This document shows, piece by piece, positions 25,821 to 34,801 of a stretch of 51,813 nt of DNA. Every line of letters starts with the position of its first letter. Position 1 is the stretch's first letter. The DNA lies in NCBI GenBank assembly GCA_025354165.1, contig JANXNI010000043.1, positions 1 to 51,813 on the forward strand, in the 5' to 3' direction. The notes beneath the pieces were generated by a model. It saw nothing but the letters and a program-made list of their open reading frames with translations, made no database searches and was not told the origin of the DNA. The stretch is from Burkholderiales bacterium. Its GTDB lineage: Bacteria > Pseudomonadota > Gammaproteobacteria > Burkholderiales > Casimicrobiaceae. Both the position numbers and the translations under genes were made by a program.

Positions 25821-26664
25821 GGCCGAACAAATCCTCTTGAACAAGTGCAAACATTTTCTTGAACACCGGCCCCGGTTTGCCCTTGTGCGCCGCGTTGCCA
25901 ATGGGCTTGTCGTCGAGGGTCGTGATCGCGAGCACACCTTTGCTGGACGACGACAACCACATCTCGTCCGCCGCCCACATTTCCGCCGCCGGAATCGGTC
26001 GCACTTCGAGTTTCATACCTGCCTTTTTCGCGAGGTCGGACACTGCGTCGAGCGTGATGCCGCCAAGAATATGGTTATCTTTGGGTGCCGAAACAATGGT
26101 ATCGCCGAACACGCAGAACACGTTCGACGCCGAAGCCTCAGTGAGAAAACCATCGCGCAGCATGACGACTTCAGCACCGCCCTGCTCGCTGGCGTGCTGC
26201 TTCGCGAGCACATTGCCTAGCAGCGAAATGCTCTTGATATGACAGCGATGCCAGCGCGTATCCGGGTAGGTGTAGCAAGGCACGCCGTTGTCGATTTGCT
26301 CCTGCGTGAGCTTCGGCAGCGGGTTCGACATCATGAATACCGTGGGTGTCACGCCCACCGGAAAACTGTGATCGCGCTTGGCAACGCCGCGTGTGATTTG
26401 CCAATACACGCCCTGATCGTGCGTACCGTTTTTTTCTACGATCTCATGAACGAGCTTCGTCCATTCAGCGTTCGAATACGGATTGGTCAGACCGATCTCT
26501 TTGCATGAATTATTGAGGCGAACCAGATGTCCTTCGAGTCGATACGGCTTGCCGTTGATCACCGGCACGTATTCGTAAACGCCATCGCCATAAATAAAGC
26601 CACGGTCAAGCACGCTGACTTTGGCGTCCTCAATCGGCATCCATGCACCGTTCAAAAAAATCAT
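25813..26664 (-). CDS. dat: D-amino-acid aminotransferase (class IV PLP enzyme)
   Basis: 283 residues from the ATG at 26664, which overlaps the dacA stop by 4 bp (ATGA). Class IV aminotransferase features: LDRGFIYGDGVYE near residue 20, the PLP Lys in CHIKSISLLGN, and the EASASNVF phosphate-binding region. The RWHRCHIK context favours D-alanine transaminase over branched-chain or ADC lyase relatives. It exchanges D-Ala and D-Glu amino groups. Its place directly after dacA suggests use of D-Ala released from murein. Confidence 0.88.
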   Translation of the reverse strand: MIFLNGAWMPIEDAKVSVLDRGFIYGDGVYEYVPVINGKPYRLEGHLVRLNNSCKEIGLTNPYSNAEWTKLVHEIVEKNGTHDQGVYWQITRGVAKRDHSFPVGVTPTVFMMSNPLPKLTQEQIDNGVPCYTYPDTRWHRCHIKSISLLGNVLAKQHASEQGGAEVVMLRDGFLTEASASNVFCVFGDTIVSAPKDNHILGGITLDAVSDLAKKAGMKLEVRPIPAAEMWAADEMWLSSSSKGVLAITTLDDKPIGNAAHKGKPGPVFKKMFALVQEDLFGHD

Positions 26665-27866
26665 TTCGCTAACCCTTTGAAAAACAATAGCACTGAGTGC
26701 CACATCCGCTTCCAGATGGGGGCAGCGGGCGCAGATTCCATTGCGATGATATTGCGCTCGTAAATTAAATTTCCGGCACGTTTAACCTTGAGCAAACCCA
26801 CCGTATCGCCCGCTGAAATGGGGCCGAATTTGGGTTCGACGATGGTCAATTCAGTCGTGATGTCCCAGACTTTTCCAGTCGTCGTCACAGCGGTGACATC
26901 ATCGTTGAAGCCAACGGGAATGGAGTCCACGGTGGACTTCCAGACGGTCAATTGCTGGATTGGTTTTTTCGCTTCGTACAGTCGCTTCGGCTCGAACGCA
27001 GTGAACGCCCAATCGATCAATTTGCGCGATTCATTGATGCGCGCGGCCTCGCTGGTCGCACCAAGCACGACCGTCAACAATTTGCGCGGCGAACGATTGA
27101 CCGTTGAAATCAGACACCAGCCCGCCGCGTCGGTGTGACCCGTTTTCAGGCCATCCACTGTGGGATCAAGGAACAGCAGGCGATTGCGATTCTGCTGAGT
27201 TATTTTGTTGAATGTGAACGATTTCTCGGAGTAGAACTTCGTGTACTGCGGAAAATCACGCATCAGTGCGAGCGACAGTATGGCGAGGTCATGAGCGGTG
27301 GAATGGTGGCCCTGTTGGGTGAGGCCGGTCGGGTTCAAAAACTGGGTGTCATCCATGCCGAGCTTTTTGGCCTGCCGATTCATTCTGGCAACGAAGTCGC
27401 TCTCGTTCCCGGCGACGGCAATGGCAAGCGCGATCGCAGCGTCGTTGCCCGATTGAATAATCAAGCCGCGGATCATGTCCTCTGCGGTCACCGGAGCACC
27501 GGGCGCAATGAACATGCGCGAACCCTCGGCCTTCCACGCCCGCTCGGGCACCACCAGGCGCTGGCCAAGGCTGATCTGTTTTTGCTGCAACGCATCGAAC
27601 ACGAGATACGCCGTCATCAATTTGGTCAGCGAGGCGGGGTCGCGCTTTTGCCGCGTGTTTTGTTCGGCGAGCACCTGACCGCTGGTCGCTTCGACGACGA
27701 GATACGCCGCTGCGTTGACAGCGGGAACCGGGATTTCAACGACTGCGGGGGCAGCTGCCGTGGCTGCCGTCGAAGGTGCCGATACGGCGGTCTGCGCCAG
27801 CGCAAATAGAGAAGACGCAGCGACAAGCGCGGCCGTCGCGGAGAAAACAAGGGGGCGTAGAGTCAC
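26661..27866 (-). CDS. dacA: D-alanyl-D-alanine carboxypeptidase, PBP5/6 type (S11)
   Basis: 401 residues. The signal peptide ends near AQTAVSA. The active-site motifs are SLTK (Ser79, Lys82), SGN (SGNDAAIALA) and KTG (KTGHTDAAG). A PBP5 C-terminal beta domain follows, then an amphipathic tail (IWKRMWHSVLLFFKGLAK) that anchors it to the outer face of the inner membrane. It removes the terminal D-Ala of pentapeptides. It heads the dacA-dat-ybeD-lipB-lipA unit and lies 55 bp after dadA on the same strand. Confidence 0.95.
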   Translation of the reverse strand: MTLRPLVFSATAALVAASSLFALAQTAVSAPSTAATAAAPAVVEIPVPAVNAAAYLVVEATSGQVLAEQNTRQKRDPASLTKLMTAYLVFDALQQKQISLGQRLVVPERAWKAEGSRMFIAPGAPVTAEDMIRGLIIQSGNDAAIALAIAVAGNESDFVARMNRQAKKLGMDDTQFLNPTGLTQQGHHSTAHDLAILSLALMRDFPQYTKFYSEKSFTFNKITQQNRNRLLFLDPTVDGLKTGHTDAAGWCLISTVNRSPRKLLTVVLGATSEAARINESRKLIDWAFTAFEPKRLYEAKKPIQQLTVWKSTVDSIPVGFNDDVTAVTTTGKVWDITTELTIVEPKFGPISAGDTVGLLKVKRAGNLIYERNIIAMESAPAAPIWKRMWHSVLLFFKGLAK

Positions 27867-27921
27867 TTGGGCGCGATCAGTGGCGAAGGAGCGCCCATTT
27901 TACGAGTTGGCAACTTGCGAG

Positions 27922-29190
27922 CTACGCGCGCGGTTGACCAAGAAATTCATAGTCCACCTCGGGCTTGCTGCCCGCGATGATGTCAGCCAAAGCTTTGGCT
28001 GAGCCAGCGCCTTCGGTCCAGCCCAAGGTTCCGTGCCCCGTGTTGAGATACAAATTCTTCAATCTGGATTGCCCGATGATCGGCAGATTGGACGGCGTTG
28101 CCGGACGCAAACCTGTCCAGTATTCAACCGATTCCCAGTCGCATAGATCAGGGAAATGATGCTTCGCGCGGCGCGTCAATGCCTCGCAGCGCACCGGATT
28201 AAGCGTCGTATCGAAACCGTTGAGTTCTGCCGTTCCCGCGATACGCAAGCGATCACCAATCGTGGTGAACACGATTTTCATTTCGTCATCGGTAATGCTG
28301 CCCAGCGGCGCACCGGGTTTGTTGACGATGGGGAGTGTGGCGCTATAGCCCTTGGCGGGGTAGATCAAAGCGTCGACGCCGGCACCTGCGAGCATGGCGG
28401 TGGAGTATGAACCGAGTGCGACGACGTAATCATCTGCCGTCAGGGTTTCGCCCTTGCCATCACTCGAAGTCACTATGACGCCCGAGACCGCGCCACCTTC
28501 ACGCTCAATGCGTTTGATCGTCATGTCGTATCGAAACTCCACGCCCATCTTCGCGGCGAGCTTGGCCAGCGCGATGGTGAATTTGTACGCATCACCCGAC
28601 TCGTCATTCGGCGCATAAATCGCACCGGCTAACGTGGGCGCAGTGTGCGCCAATGCAGGCTCGATCTTCACCGCTTCCGCTACCGTCAGCACATCACGCC
28701 GCTCACCGTTCCGAATCAACAATTGCGCGGCTTCTGCAGCGTCGTCAAAGCTCGCCCGATTCGAGTGAATCATCATGATCCCGGCTTCGGCGTGGTCGTA
28801 CTCAATGCCCGTTTCATGGCGCAGCGCCTGCAAAGTACGACGACTGTATTCGGACAAACGCATCGCCTGCAAGGTGTTGTGCTCGGCGCGGCTGGGCAAA
28901 CATTCGTAGAGAAAGCGCAAACCCCAGCGCCACTGGTTCACGTCCATGCGCAGGCGGAAAAGCAGCGGCGCGTCTTCCTTGCCGAGCCATTTCAAAATTT
29001 TGAACGGTGCATGCGGGCTTGCCCACGGATCAGACTGGCTCACCGAAATCTGGCTGCCGTTGGCAAAGCTCGTTTCCAGCGCCGGGCCCGGCTGACGATC
29101 AACGACCGTCACCTCGTAGCCGCGTTGCCGCAAAAAATACGCCGTGTGTACGCCGAGAATGCCGGCACCAAGAACGAGAACACGCTTCAT
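27922..29190 (-). CDS. dadA: D-amino acid dehydrogenase small subunit, quinone-linked
   Basis: 422 residues from the ATG at 29190, which directly begins the FAD Rossmann motif (VLVLGAGILGVHTAYFL). The C-terminal GHGTLGWTEGAGSAKALADII is typical of DadA. An in-frame start 51 codons upstream adds only an unlikely Cys/Trp/His-rich stretch. The enzyme oxidises D-Ala to pyruvate and ammonia at the inner membrane. The usual partner dadX (racemase) is absent. The neighbouring genes dacA and dat release and transaminate D-Ala, so the three probably form a D-alanine recovery set. Confidence 0.92.
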   Translation of the reverse strand: MKRVLVLGAGILGVHTAYFLRQRGYEVTVVDRQPGPALETSFANGSQISVSQSDPWASPHAPFKILKWLGKEDAPLLFRLRMDVNQWRWGLRFLYECLPSRAEHNTLQAMRLSEYSRRTLQALRHETGIEYDHAEAGIMMIHSNRASFDDAAEAAQLLIRNGERRDVLTVAEAVKIEPALAHTAPTLAGAIYAPNDESGDAYKFTIALAKLAAKMGVEFRYDMTIKRIEREGGAVSGVIVTSSDGKGETLTADDYVVALGSYSTAMLAGAGVDALIYPAKGYSATLPIVNKPGAPLGSITDDEMKIVFTTIGDRLRIAGTAELNGFDTTLNPVRCEALTRRAKHHFPDLCDWESVEYWTGLRPATPSNLPIIGQSRLKNLYLNTGHGTLGWTEGAGSAKALADIIAGSKPEVDYEFLGQPRA

Positions 29191-29362
29191 GAGCTTTTGA
29201 CCGTAAAAATGCCGCTTGTGGCGACCAATACGGTGGATGCTAGAAAGATTCGTATCGGAAAGCCATAGCCAGTGAGCTACGCATGCGAAATGCGCATGGC
29301 CATCGCACGCTGACCGATGCCAATAGACATTCGTTATGAGCAAGCGGCATGAACAGCGACGC

Positions 29363-30712
29363 TCAAAACTCGGTGTGCAGGCGAACCGATGCGACGCGCA
29401 CCGGCCCGCGATCCGCGTTATAGGCGGGATTACGGATGGACTGAAAGTCCGCGCTGAGCCACGCCGCTTTCATCACATTCCAGCGATAGAAGGCCTCAGT
29501 GATCGTTTCCGGGCGATAGTTGAGTGCGCCGTCGCCGATAAAAAATCCAAGACCACCGCGAGCCAGATAAGCGCGATGCGACGCCGATAGTTCGTTGCTT
29601 GCGAGCGCCAGCCCAATCACGTCCTGACTGCGACCCCACGACGCGCCCGTGATCGACGTCCCCAGAGACAGCGATCGGTCAATCTCGGTGTATGCATAGG
29701 TTTCGGTCTTGCCGTCAGCCCACATCGCGCGCGCAAAAACACCAATCTCCGGCGTGATTGACTGCTCGGCGTTGATGCCGACGCCCACTTTTGCACGCTG
29801 CCCTGTTCGTACGTTTTCAATACTGGGCGTCGTTCCCGTGCGATCCGCCAGCGTCAGCGCGTCGCTGAAGCGTGCCATCGTCGCAACATTGCAGAAAGCG
29901 AGCAGGCGCAACTTCCCCGGCTGGCTGGCCAGCGTGTGCGCGCGTTCAATCTCGATCTGATCGCCGTAGTTTTTGAACAGACGGTAGTCAAGCGACTGCC
30001 CGTTCGGTTGCTTCGGTTGTGCAAAGCGCCCGAAGCGAATCGCCCAGTCATCGCGAAAATATTCCAGCGCAAAACCCGAGGTATAGCCGCGCGCATCAGC
30101 CGCGAAATCGAACGCGCCGTGAGTCAACAACGCCCAGTTCAAAAACTCCGCGCGTGGATCATGCGCATAGGTGTTGTCGTCAAATAAGTCCTGCACCGAC
30201 AGCGTGCCCGCGGTGAACACCAGACGCTCTTTGCGTTGGGTTCCGGCCAGTTGATTGGTGTCGGCTTCGACCTTTTGCTCATCGCCGCCCAAGTCCCAGG
30301 TTTGCCGCAGCAACGAGCGCGCGCGATAAAGCTTCAGCACGGCACCCGAGGTACGCGCCAACTCGCCGTTCGGAAAGCCGCCCAGCCCGGTCAAGCCTGA
30401 GAGCGGGACGCCTTGAGCGACTTCCGGGTTGAGATAAATCTCGGTACCGGGCCAGAGTCGAACGCCAAATGCAGCGGTCGCCGTGAACGAGTAGCTGGCT
30501 TCCTGACTGGACGAAAGGCTGTTGCCGCCCGAGTACGCTGCGCGAAACGCCCGTTTGCTTTGAGTGACGTAAGTTGACTGAAACCGGACGTCCCAATCGA
30601 ATGGAGACGCTGTGGGAATGGCATCTTCGGCAGTCGCGGCTGGCGAAAAAAGCGCCAAAAGCAGACAGCCGAGTAAAGCGAGCGATTTCAAATCAAAGCG
30701 GCGTGGAAGCAT
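29363..30712 (-). CDS. OprB-type carbohydrate-selective porin
   Basis: 449 residues. The signal peptide ends in ATA-ED (about residue 28). The mature part is a beta-barrel with alternating aromatic strands. Its C-terminal blocks resemble the OprB family: WGRSQDVIGLALASNELS, GGLGFFIGDG, LNYRPE and NPAYNADRGPV, ending in LHTEF with a terminal Phe. It is an outer-membrane channel, probably for sugars or related solutes. No sugar transporter or regulator is adjacent, so the substrate cannot be inferred. Confidence 0.82.
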   Translation of the reverse strand: MLPRRFDLKSLALLGCLLLALFSPAATAEDAIPTASPFDWDVRFQSTYVTQSKRAFRAAYSGGNSLSSSQEASYSFTATAAFGVRLWPGTEIYLNPEVAQGVPLSGLTGLGGFPNGELARTSGAVLKLYRARSLLRQTWDLGGDEQKVEADTNQLAGTQRKERLVFTAGTLSVQDLFDDNTYAHDPRAEFLNWALLTHGAFDFAADARGYTSGFALEYFRDDWAIRFGRFAQPKQPNGQSLDYRLFKNYGDQIEIERAHTLASQPGKLRLLAFCNVATMARFSDALTLADRTGTTPSIENVRTGQRAKVGVGINAEQSITPEIGVFARAMWADGKTETYAYTEIDRSLSLGTSITGASWGRSQDVIGLALASNELSASHRAYLARGGLGFFIGDGALNYRPETITEAFYRWNVMKAAWLSADFQSIRNPAYNADRGPVRVASVRLHTEF

Positions 30713-30789
30713 GCGTCACCGGGGTCGGATCGAGCGCGGCGAGCGGATTGCCCGAGCAGCGACTTACCCGATTATCTCTCGAGCTTAAA

Positions 30790-31491
30790 TCAGCTTCGTG
30801 AAACCTTCGTGACAGGTGGCACAGCAATCTTGACCCCCGCTGTGGTGCCGCGCAGTTTCCACATCACGCGCAGCCCGAGCAACACGGCGAACACACAGGC
30901 GTAAATAATCGGCTGCGTCAGATCCTTTTTCACCAGCCACCAGTAGTGCACAACGCCAAGAATCGCGATGACATACACGAGATAGTGAATACGCTGCCAG
31001 AGCTTCGCGCCGAGCTTTTTGATGATGGCGTTGTTCGATGTCACTGCGAGCGGAATAAAAAGCAAAAACGCCGCAAAACCGACCGTAATGAAGGGTCGCT
31101 TGATCACGTCCTTGATAATATCTTCGACATCAAAAAATCGGTCAAACCAGATGTAGGTTGTGAAGTGAAGACAGACGTAGAAAAACGCCAGAAGCCCGGC
31201 GGTGCGGCGCAGGCGAATGAGCCACGGCCAGTTCAAAAGTTTGCGCAAAGGCGTGATGGACAACGTCACGGCGAGCCCCACCAGCGTCCACGTTCCAGTC
31301 GAACGAGTGATGAATTCGATAGGATTTGCGCCGAGTTGATCGGTGAAGAAGCCAACGACCAGACGAAGTAGCGGCAACATTCCCAGCAGAATCAGCGCCC
31401 ATTTGACGCGCTGCACCGCAGGCGTGCTGGGGTTCTTCCAGGTACGCGTGACGACGGGACTACCGTTTGAGCTTGCTAGGTGAAGAGTCAT
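30790..31491 (-). CDS. msrQ: Heme-binding membrane subunit of methionine-sulfoxide reductase
   Basis: 233 residues from the ATG at 31491. A TTG 18 codons upstream is an alternative. Six membrane segments carry the conserved His of the ferric-reductase-like fold: LHFTTYIW, RIHYLVYVIAILGVVHY and neighbours. MsrQ passes electrons from quinol to MsrP, which repairs oxidised methionines in periplasmic proteins. MsrP itself lies 12.4 kb away at 43930-44886 on the same strand, with the polyene cluster between. This split is unusual for the pair. Confidence 0.93.
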   Translation of the reverse strand: MTLHLASSNGSPVVTRTWKNPSTPAVQRVKWALILLGMLPLLRLVVGFFTDQLGANPIEFITRSTGTWTLVGLAVTLSITPLRKLLNWPWLIRLRRTAGLLAFFYVCLHFTTYIWFDRFFDVEDIIKDVIKRPFITVGFAAFLLFIPLAVTSNNAIIKKLGAKLWQRIHYLVYVIAILGVVHYWWLVKKDLTQPIIYACVFAVLLGLRVMWKLRGTTAGVKIAVPPVTKVSRS

Positions 31492-31992
31492 AAGAGCGGA
31501 AATCGCGTCAATACGGGCGGGCGGTCGCTTGAATCGCAAAAACAAACAAAATGCATTCGATCCCTATTCCATTTACGGGCATTGATGTCATGCCGTCGGT
31601 TACAGCGGACAGGCAAGACAGAAGAACCAGCTGCCAAAAATTACAGAGCCACCCATCGACAACGCCTAAAGAATGAGAATGCAGTGCGTTAAATCAAGCT
31701 TGTCGTAACGACGCAACAAAGCTTACGCCGCTGTGATGAAATTGGCATAAACGTCGTGACCGCTTTCCCAGATCACAGTTGGTGAAGCACCAATGGCGCA
31801 CTCTCAACAGCGAATCAGAGCAACGCAACAATGTTCGGGTAAGCACTTGGACTTGACGCATTGTCATTATTCTAGAATTGGGATGCTTTGTGCCTGCGGC
31901 ACGCTGGATAAAAACTCGATGAGAGACAAGGCAACGGACGCCGCCAAATCATCGAATAGGTATTTAAAACATATAAGTTGGGGTAGTTAACA
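31492..31992. promoter_or_regulatory. 501-bp control gap between msrQ and the polyene-like cluster
   Basis: No coding sequence is convincing here. The gap must hold the promoters of msrQ (leftward) and of the cluster (rightward). The stretch before the lipoprotein gene is AT-richer (31840-31990). It contains a TTGACG near 31855 and several TATTCT/TATTTA-like boxes, none with ideal spacing. No clear operator palindrome or riboswitch was found. Confidence 0.4.
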
Positions 31993-32376
31993 ATGCGTAA
32001 CTTCGTGATTCTGGCAATACTAGCCATCACAGTGGTGGGCTGTAATTCAGTACCGATTTCTAACGTCAGCACGACGCCTGTTACGACTGCATCGAACAAA
32101 TCGCTGAGCCAGGATCAGGTACGTGCTGCCATTGTTCGCGCGGGTGCGGCGCTCGGCTGGCAGTTTAAGGACGAAGGCGCAAGCACGCTGAATGGCTCGA
32201 TCAACTTGCGCACCCATTCGGCTGATATAGAGATTCCCTATTCTGCGACCAGTTACAGTATCAAATATCGTTCCAGTACAAACCTGGATGCAAAAGATGG
32301 CAGCATCCACAAAAACTACAACGGCTGGATTCGGAACTTGAACCGTGGCATTGCCGCTGAGCTTTCGAAATTATGA
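31993..32376 (+). CDS. Small lipoprotein, first gene of the polyene-like cluster
   Basis: 127 residues. The lipobox VVGC gives Cys17. The mature part contains a compact domain (LSQDQVRAAIVRAGAALGWQFKDEG through VKYRSS-like strands) that recalls small periplasmic lipoproteins of unknown function. It overlaps the ACP gene by 4 bp. Aryl-polyene clusters often carry a small lipoprotein, and a role in export or anchoring is inferred only from position. Confidence 0.75.
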   Translation: MRNFVILAILAITVVGCNSVPISNVSTTPVTTASNKSLSQDQVRAAIVRAGAALGWQFKDEGASTLNGSINLRTHSADIEIPYSATSYSIKYRSSTNLDAKDGSIHKNYNGWIRNLNRGIAAELSKL

Positions 32377-32660
32377 TGCTGCCGGCGACCGCATCTGCGT
32401 TTTCCGCGCGCGAACTCGCGACTCTGGTCGTCGAAGGGCTCCATCTTGAAGATTTGGATCCGCAGCAGCTAGATCTGACTGCCCCACTGTTCGATGGTGG
32501 ACTCAATCTGGATTCGCTTGACGTTCTGGAAATATCTCTAGTCATTCAGCAGCGCTACGGCGTCAAATTGAAGGCGGATGATCCCAACAACAAGGCGATC
32601 TTTGCCTCACTGCAGAGCCTTGCCGATCACGTTGCCGCAGTGCTGAGCGCCAGAGGCTAG
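32373..32660 (+). CDS. Acyl carrier protein of the polyene-like cluster
   Basis: 95 residues. The phosphopantetheine Ser lies in GLNLDSLDVLEI, the standard DSL motif, within a four-helix ACP of normal size. It carries the growing chain for the KS/CLF, KR and dehydratases. Aryl-polyene clusters usually contain two ACPs; only this one is present. It starts at the first of two ATGs (32373), overlapping the lipoprotein stop by 4 bp. Confidence 0.9.
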   Translation: MMLPATASAFSARELATLVVEGLHLEDLDPQQLDLTAPLFDGGLNLDSLDVLEISLVIQQRYGVKLKADDPNNKAIFASLQSLADHVAAVLSARG

Positions 32661-32667
32661 TCCGGAC

Positions 32668-33081
32668 GTGACCTGGTTTGAGCCGCTCGCTACAGTGGCT
32701 TCGTGGCAAACCTTCTCGGCGCTGTTGCTACTTTGGCTGGCATTTTTCTTCGGTCGCACGCTGCGAACGGGACAGGTACCGCTCATCGAGCGAATTGCCC
32801 GCATCAGTGATCCAACTCTGACCACGGCGCTCTGTCGATACACGCGAAGTCTGACGGCCGTCTGGTCCGCCTATTTTGTGGTTGCGGCAGTCCTGTCGCT
32901 GACCCGGAGCACTGCGTCCGTCTGGACGGGTGCCTGGGTCTGGTTAGGTGCTGCTGTACTTTTCATTGGTGAGCACCAATTGCGCCCGCACCTGTTTCCC
33001 GAGCAGACATTCCCCGGCGTGATGCAGCAGATACGCGACACTTGGCATGTGTGGCATGTCGGCCAGAAAAAATCGGATTGA
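32668..33081 (+). CDS. COG4648-type membrane protein
   Basis: 137 residues from a GTG at 32668. Three or four hydrophobic segments (for example WQTFSALLLLWLAFFFG, AVWSAYFVVAAVLSL and GAWVWLGAAVLFIGE) are followed by a charged C-terminal tail. This short family is a regular member of aryl-polyene clusters and has no proven biochemical role. It is likely an inner-membrane scaffold for the synthase. Its TGA overlaps the TTG start of the ligase gene. Confidence 0.8.
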   Translation: MTWFEPLATVASWQTFSALLLLWLAFFFGRTLRTGQVPLIERIARISDPTLTTALCRYTRSLTAVWSAYFVVAAVLSLTRSTASVWTGAWVWLGAAVLFIGEHQLRPHLFPEQTFPGVMQQIRDTWHVWHVGQKKSD

Positions 33082-34481
33082 CTCTGTCTGTGCGTCCGCT
33101 AACCGATGTGCCCCTCCTGGCAGCGCCCAGTCACCTGGACGCACCGGCTGTAGTGGGCGCAGACCATGTTTGGACCTGGCGTCAGATACATGCCGCATCA
33201 GTTGTACTTGCCGAGCAGTTAGAGGACGTCGCGACACTCTGCAACTTGTGCGCTTCGCGCGTCGGATTTCTAGTTACCTGGCTTGCGGCGATGCGTTGCG
33301 GCTGCCAGCAATTACTTCCGCCTTCCGGTGGTCACTCCGATCTGGTTGCGATATTGCAATCTAGCGCGCGCCCGCTCATCATCGTCGACGACATTCAGTT
33401 GCTCAAACCACACTGGGCAGAGCACGCACGCTGCCGGGTTCATGTCCCGCAGGTCGTGGCGCTGCCGTTTGCCGATGCCGATTTAGCGTGGTCACCGGAT
33501 TGGGACGCGCCCACCGTGCGCCTGTACACATCCGGTAGTACTGGCGATCCCGAACCGCAGATCAGGACATTGCGGCAATTGGTACGTGGTGCGCAATTGC
33601 TTGGCGCGCAACTTGATCGGGAAATCAATGGCGGATTGTCGGCGGTGCGCCAGATCATCTCCAGCGTGCCGCCGCAGCACATGTTTGGCGTTGAGACTTC
33701 GGTCATGCTTTCACTGGTGCATGGTATTCCGGTACACGAATGTCGTCCGTTGCTTGCTGCCGACATTTGTGCAGCGCTCGCGGGTTGCGAGGGTGGTGTC
33801 GCCTGGGTGGCGACCCCACTGCATTTGCGCGCTGTCGCGCAATCCGGAGAAATCTTGTCCAACTGCCGCGTTGTGATTTCTTCCACGATGCCACTTGCGC
33901 CAGCTCTAGCGATGCAGGCCGAACTGTTTGCGGAGGCACCCGTACTTGAGATCTACGGATCGACCGAAACCGGAGCCATAGCGATTCGCCGAAGCGTGCG
34001 TGGTGCGCAGTGGCAAGCAATGGCGTGCGTACGCGTTGAAGCGCTATCAACGGGCGCGGGCATTCGGGTTTGGGGCGAACACTTTCCTTCGCCACAGACA
34101 CTCGAAGACCAGATCGCGACGGACGCGGAAGGCAACTTCACGTTACTAGGGCGCAAGGGCGACGTCATCAAGATTGCCGGGCGACGCGCTTCACTGGCAG
34201 GGCTAAACCTGCTGCTGCAAGACTTGCCGGGCCTGACCGATGGCGTGTTCTATCTGCCCGATACCGGTGAAGCTACGCAGCGGCTTGTGCTGATACATGC
34301 GGGAGCGCGCTTGAATCGCGCAGCAACGACGAACTGGCTACGAGCACGCATGGATCCCGTATTCCTGCCGCGCAGCATTATCTGCATCGAGCGCCTGCCA
34401 CGTACGGACAATGGAAAATTGCAGCAGTCGGCTCTTATGCAGATATTCTCTGAATGGCGAGCCGGCGTGGATGGGAAATGA
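33078..34481 (+). CDS. Acyl-ACP/acyl-CoA ligase (AMP-binding enzyme)
   Basis: 467 residues from a TTG at 33078; a GTG at 33090 is equally possible. The adenylation P-loop is LYTSGSTG, the A5 motif is EIYGSTETG, and the C-terminal Lys region is RTDNGKLQQ. It resembles the ApeH-type ligase, which activates an aryl or acyl acid and loads it on the cluster ACP. Which starter it uses cannot be told, as no tyrosine/histidine ammonia lyase or chorismate lyase gene is present. Confidence 0.85.
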   Translation: MTLSVRPLTDVPLLAAPSHLDAPAVVGADHVWTWRQIHAASVVLAEQLEDVATLCNLCASRVGFLVTWLAAMRCGCQQLLPPSGGHSDLVAILQSSARPLIIVDDIQLLKPHWAEHARCRVHVPQVVALPFADADLAWSPDWDAPTVRLYTSGSTGDPEPQIRTLRQLVRGAQLLGAQLDREINGGLSAVRQIISSVPPQHMFGVETSVMLSLVHGIPVHECRPLLAADICAALAGCEGGVAWVATPLHLRAVAQSGEILSNCRVVISSTMPLAPALAMQAELFAEAPVLEIYGSTETGAIAIRRSVRGAQWQAMACVRVEALSTGAGIRVWGEHFPSPQTLEDQIATDAEGNFTLLGRKGDVIKIAGRRASLAGLNLLLQDLPGLTDGVFYLPDTGEATQRLVLIHAGARLNRAATTNWLRARMDPVFLPRSIICIERLPRTDNGKLQQSALMQIFSEWRAGVDGK

Positions 34482-34801
34482 TGCGCATTGGGTTTGATTT
34501 TTGTGTCCTTGCGAGCCATCCGTCCCTGCCCGGACATTTTCCTGACCAACCTGTGGTGCCCGGGGTTGTATTGCTCGATCACGTGATGACACATCTGCAG
34601 AAAGTGACAGGTCGACGAATTACTCAACTGCAACACGTAAAGTTCACTGCACTCGCGCGGCCCGACGAACAGAATCACGTTCGGTGCGAACTCACCGCTG
34701 CGCGAGTGTCGTTTCGTGCCACGACGCTGCGCGATGGAGCGGTGATCGAACTCGCCAATGGCATGCTATTGCTGCAGGGTACTGACAGGTCCACGCAATG
34801 A
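34478..34801 (+). CDS. 3-hydroxyacyl-ACP dehydratase (FabZ/ApeI-like)
   Basis: 107 residues. The hot-dog fold signature GHFPDQPVVPGVVLLDHV near residue 20 carries the catalytic His. It removes water after ketoreduction to give the conjugated double bond. It overlaps the ligase and acyltransferase genes by 4 bp on each side. A second dehydratase at 39371 lacks this motif. In aryl-polyene synthases two such subunits (ApeI and ApeP) form a heterodimer, and that is expected here. Confidence 0.88.
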   Translation: MMRIGFDFCVLASHPSLPGHFPDQPVVPGVVLLDHVMTHLQKVTGRRITQLQHVKFTALARPDEQNHVRCELTAARVSFRATTLRDGAVIELANGMLLLQGTDRSTQ

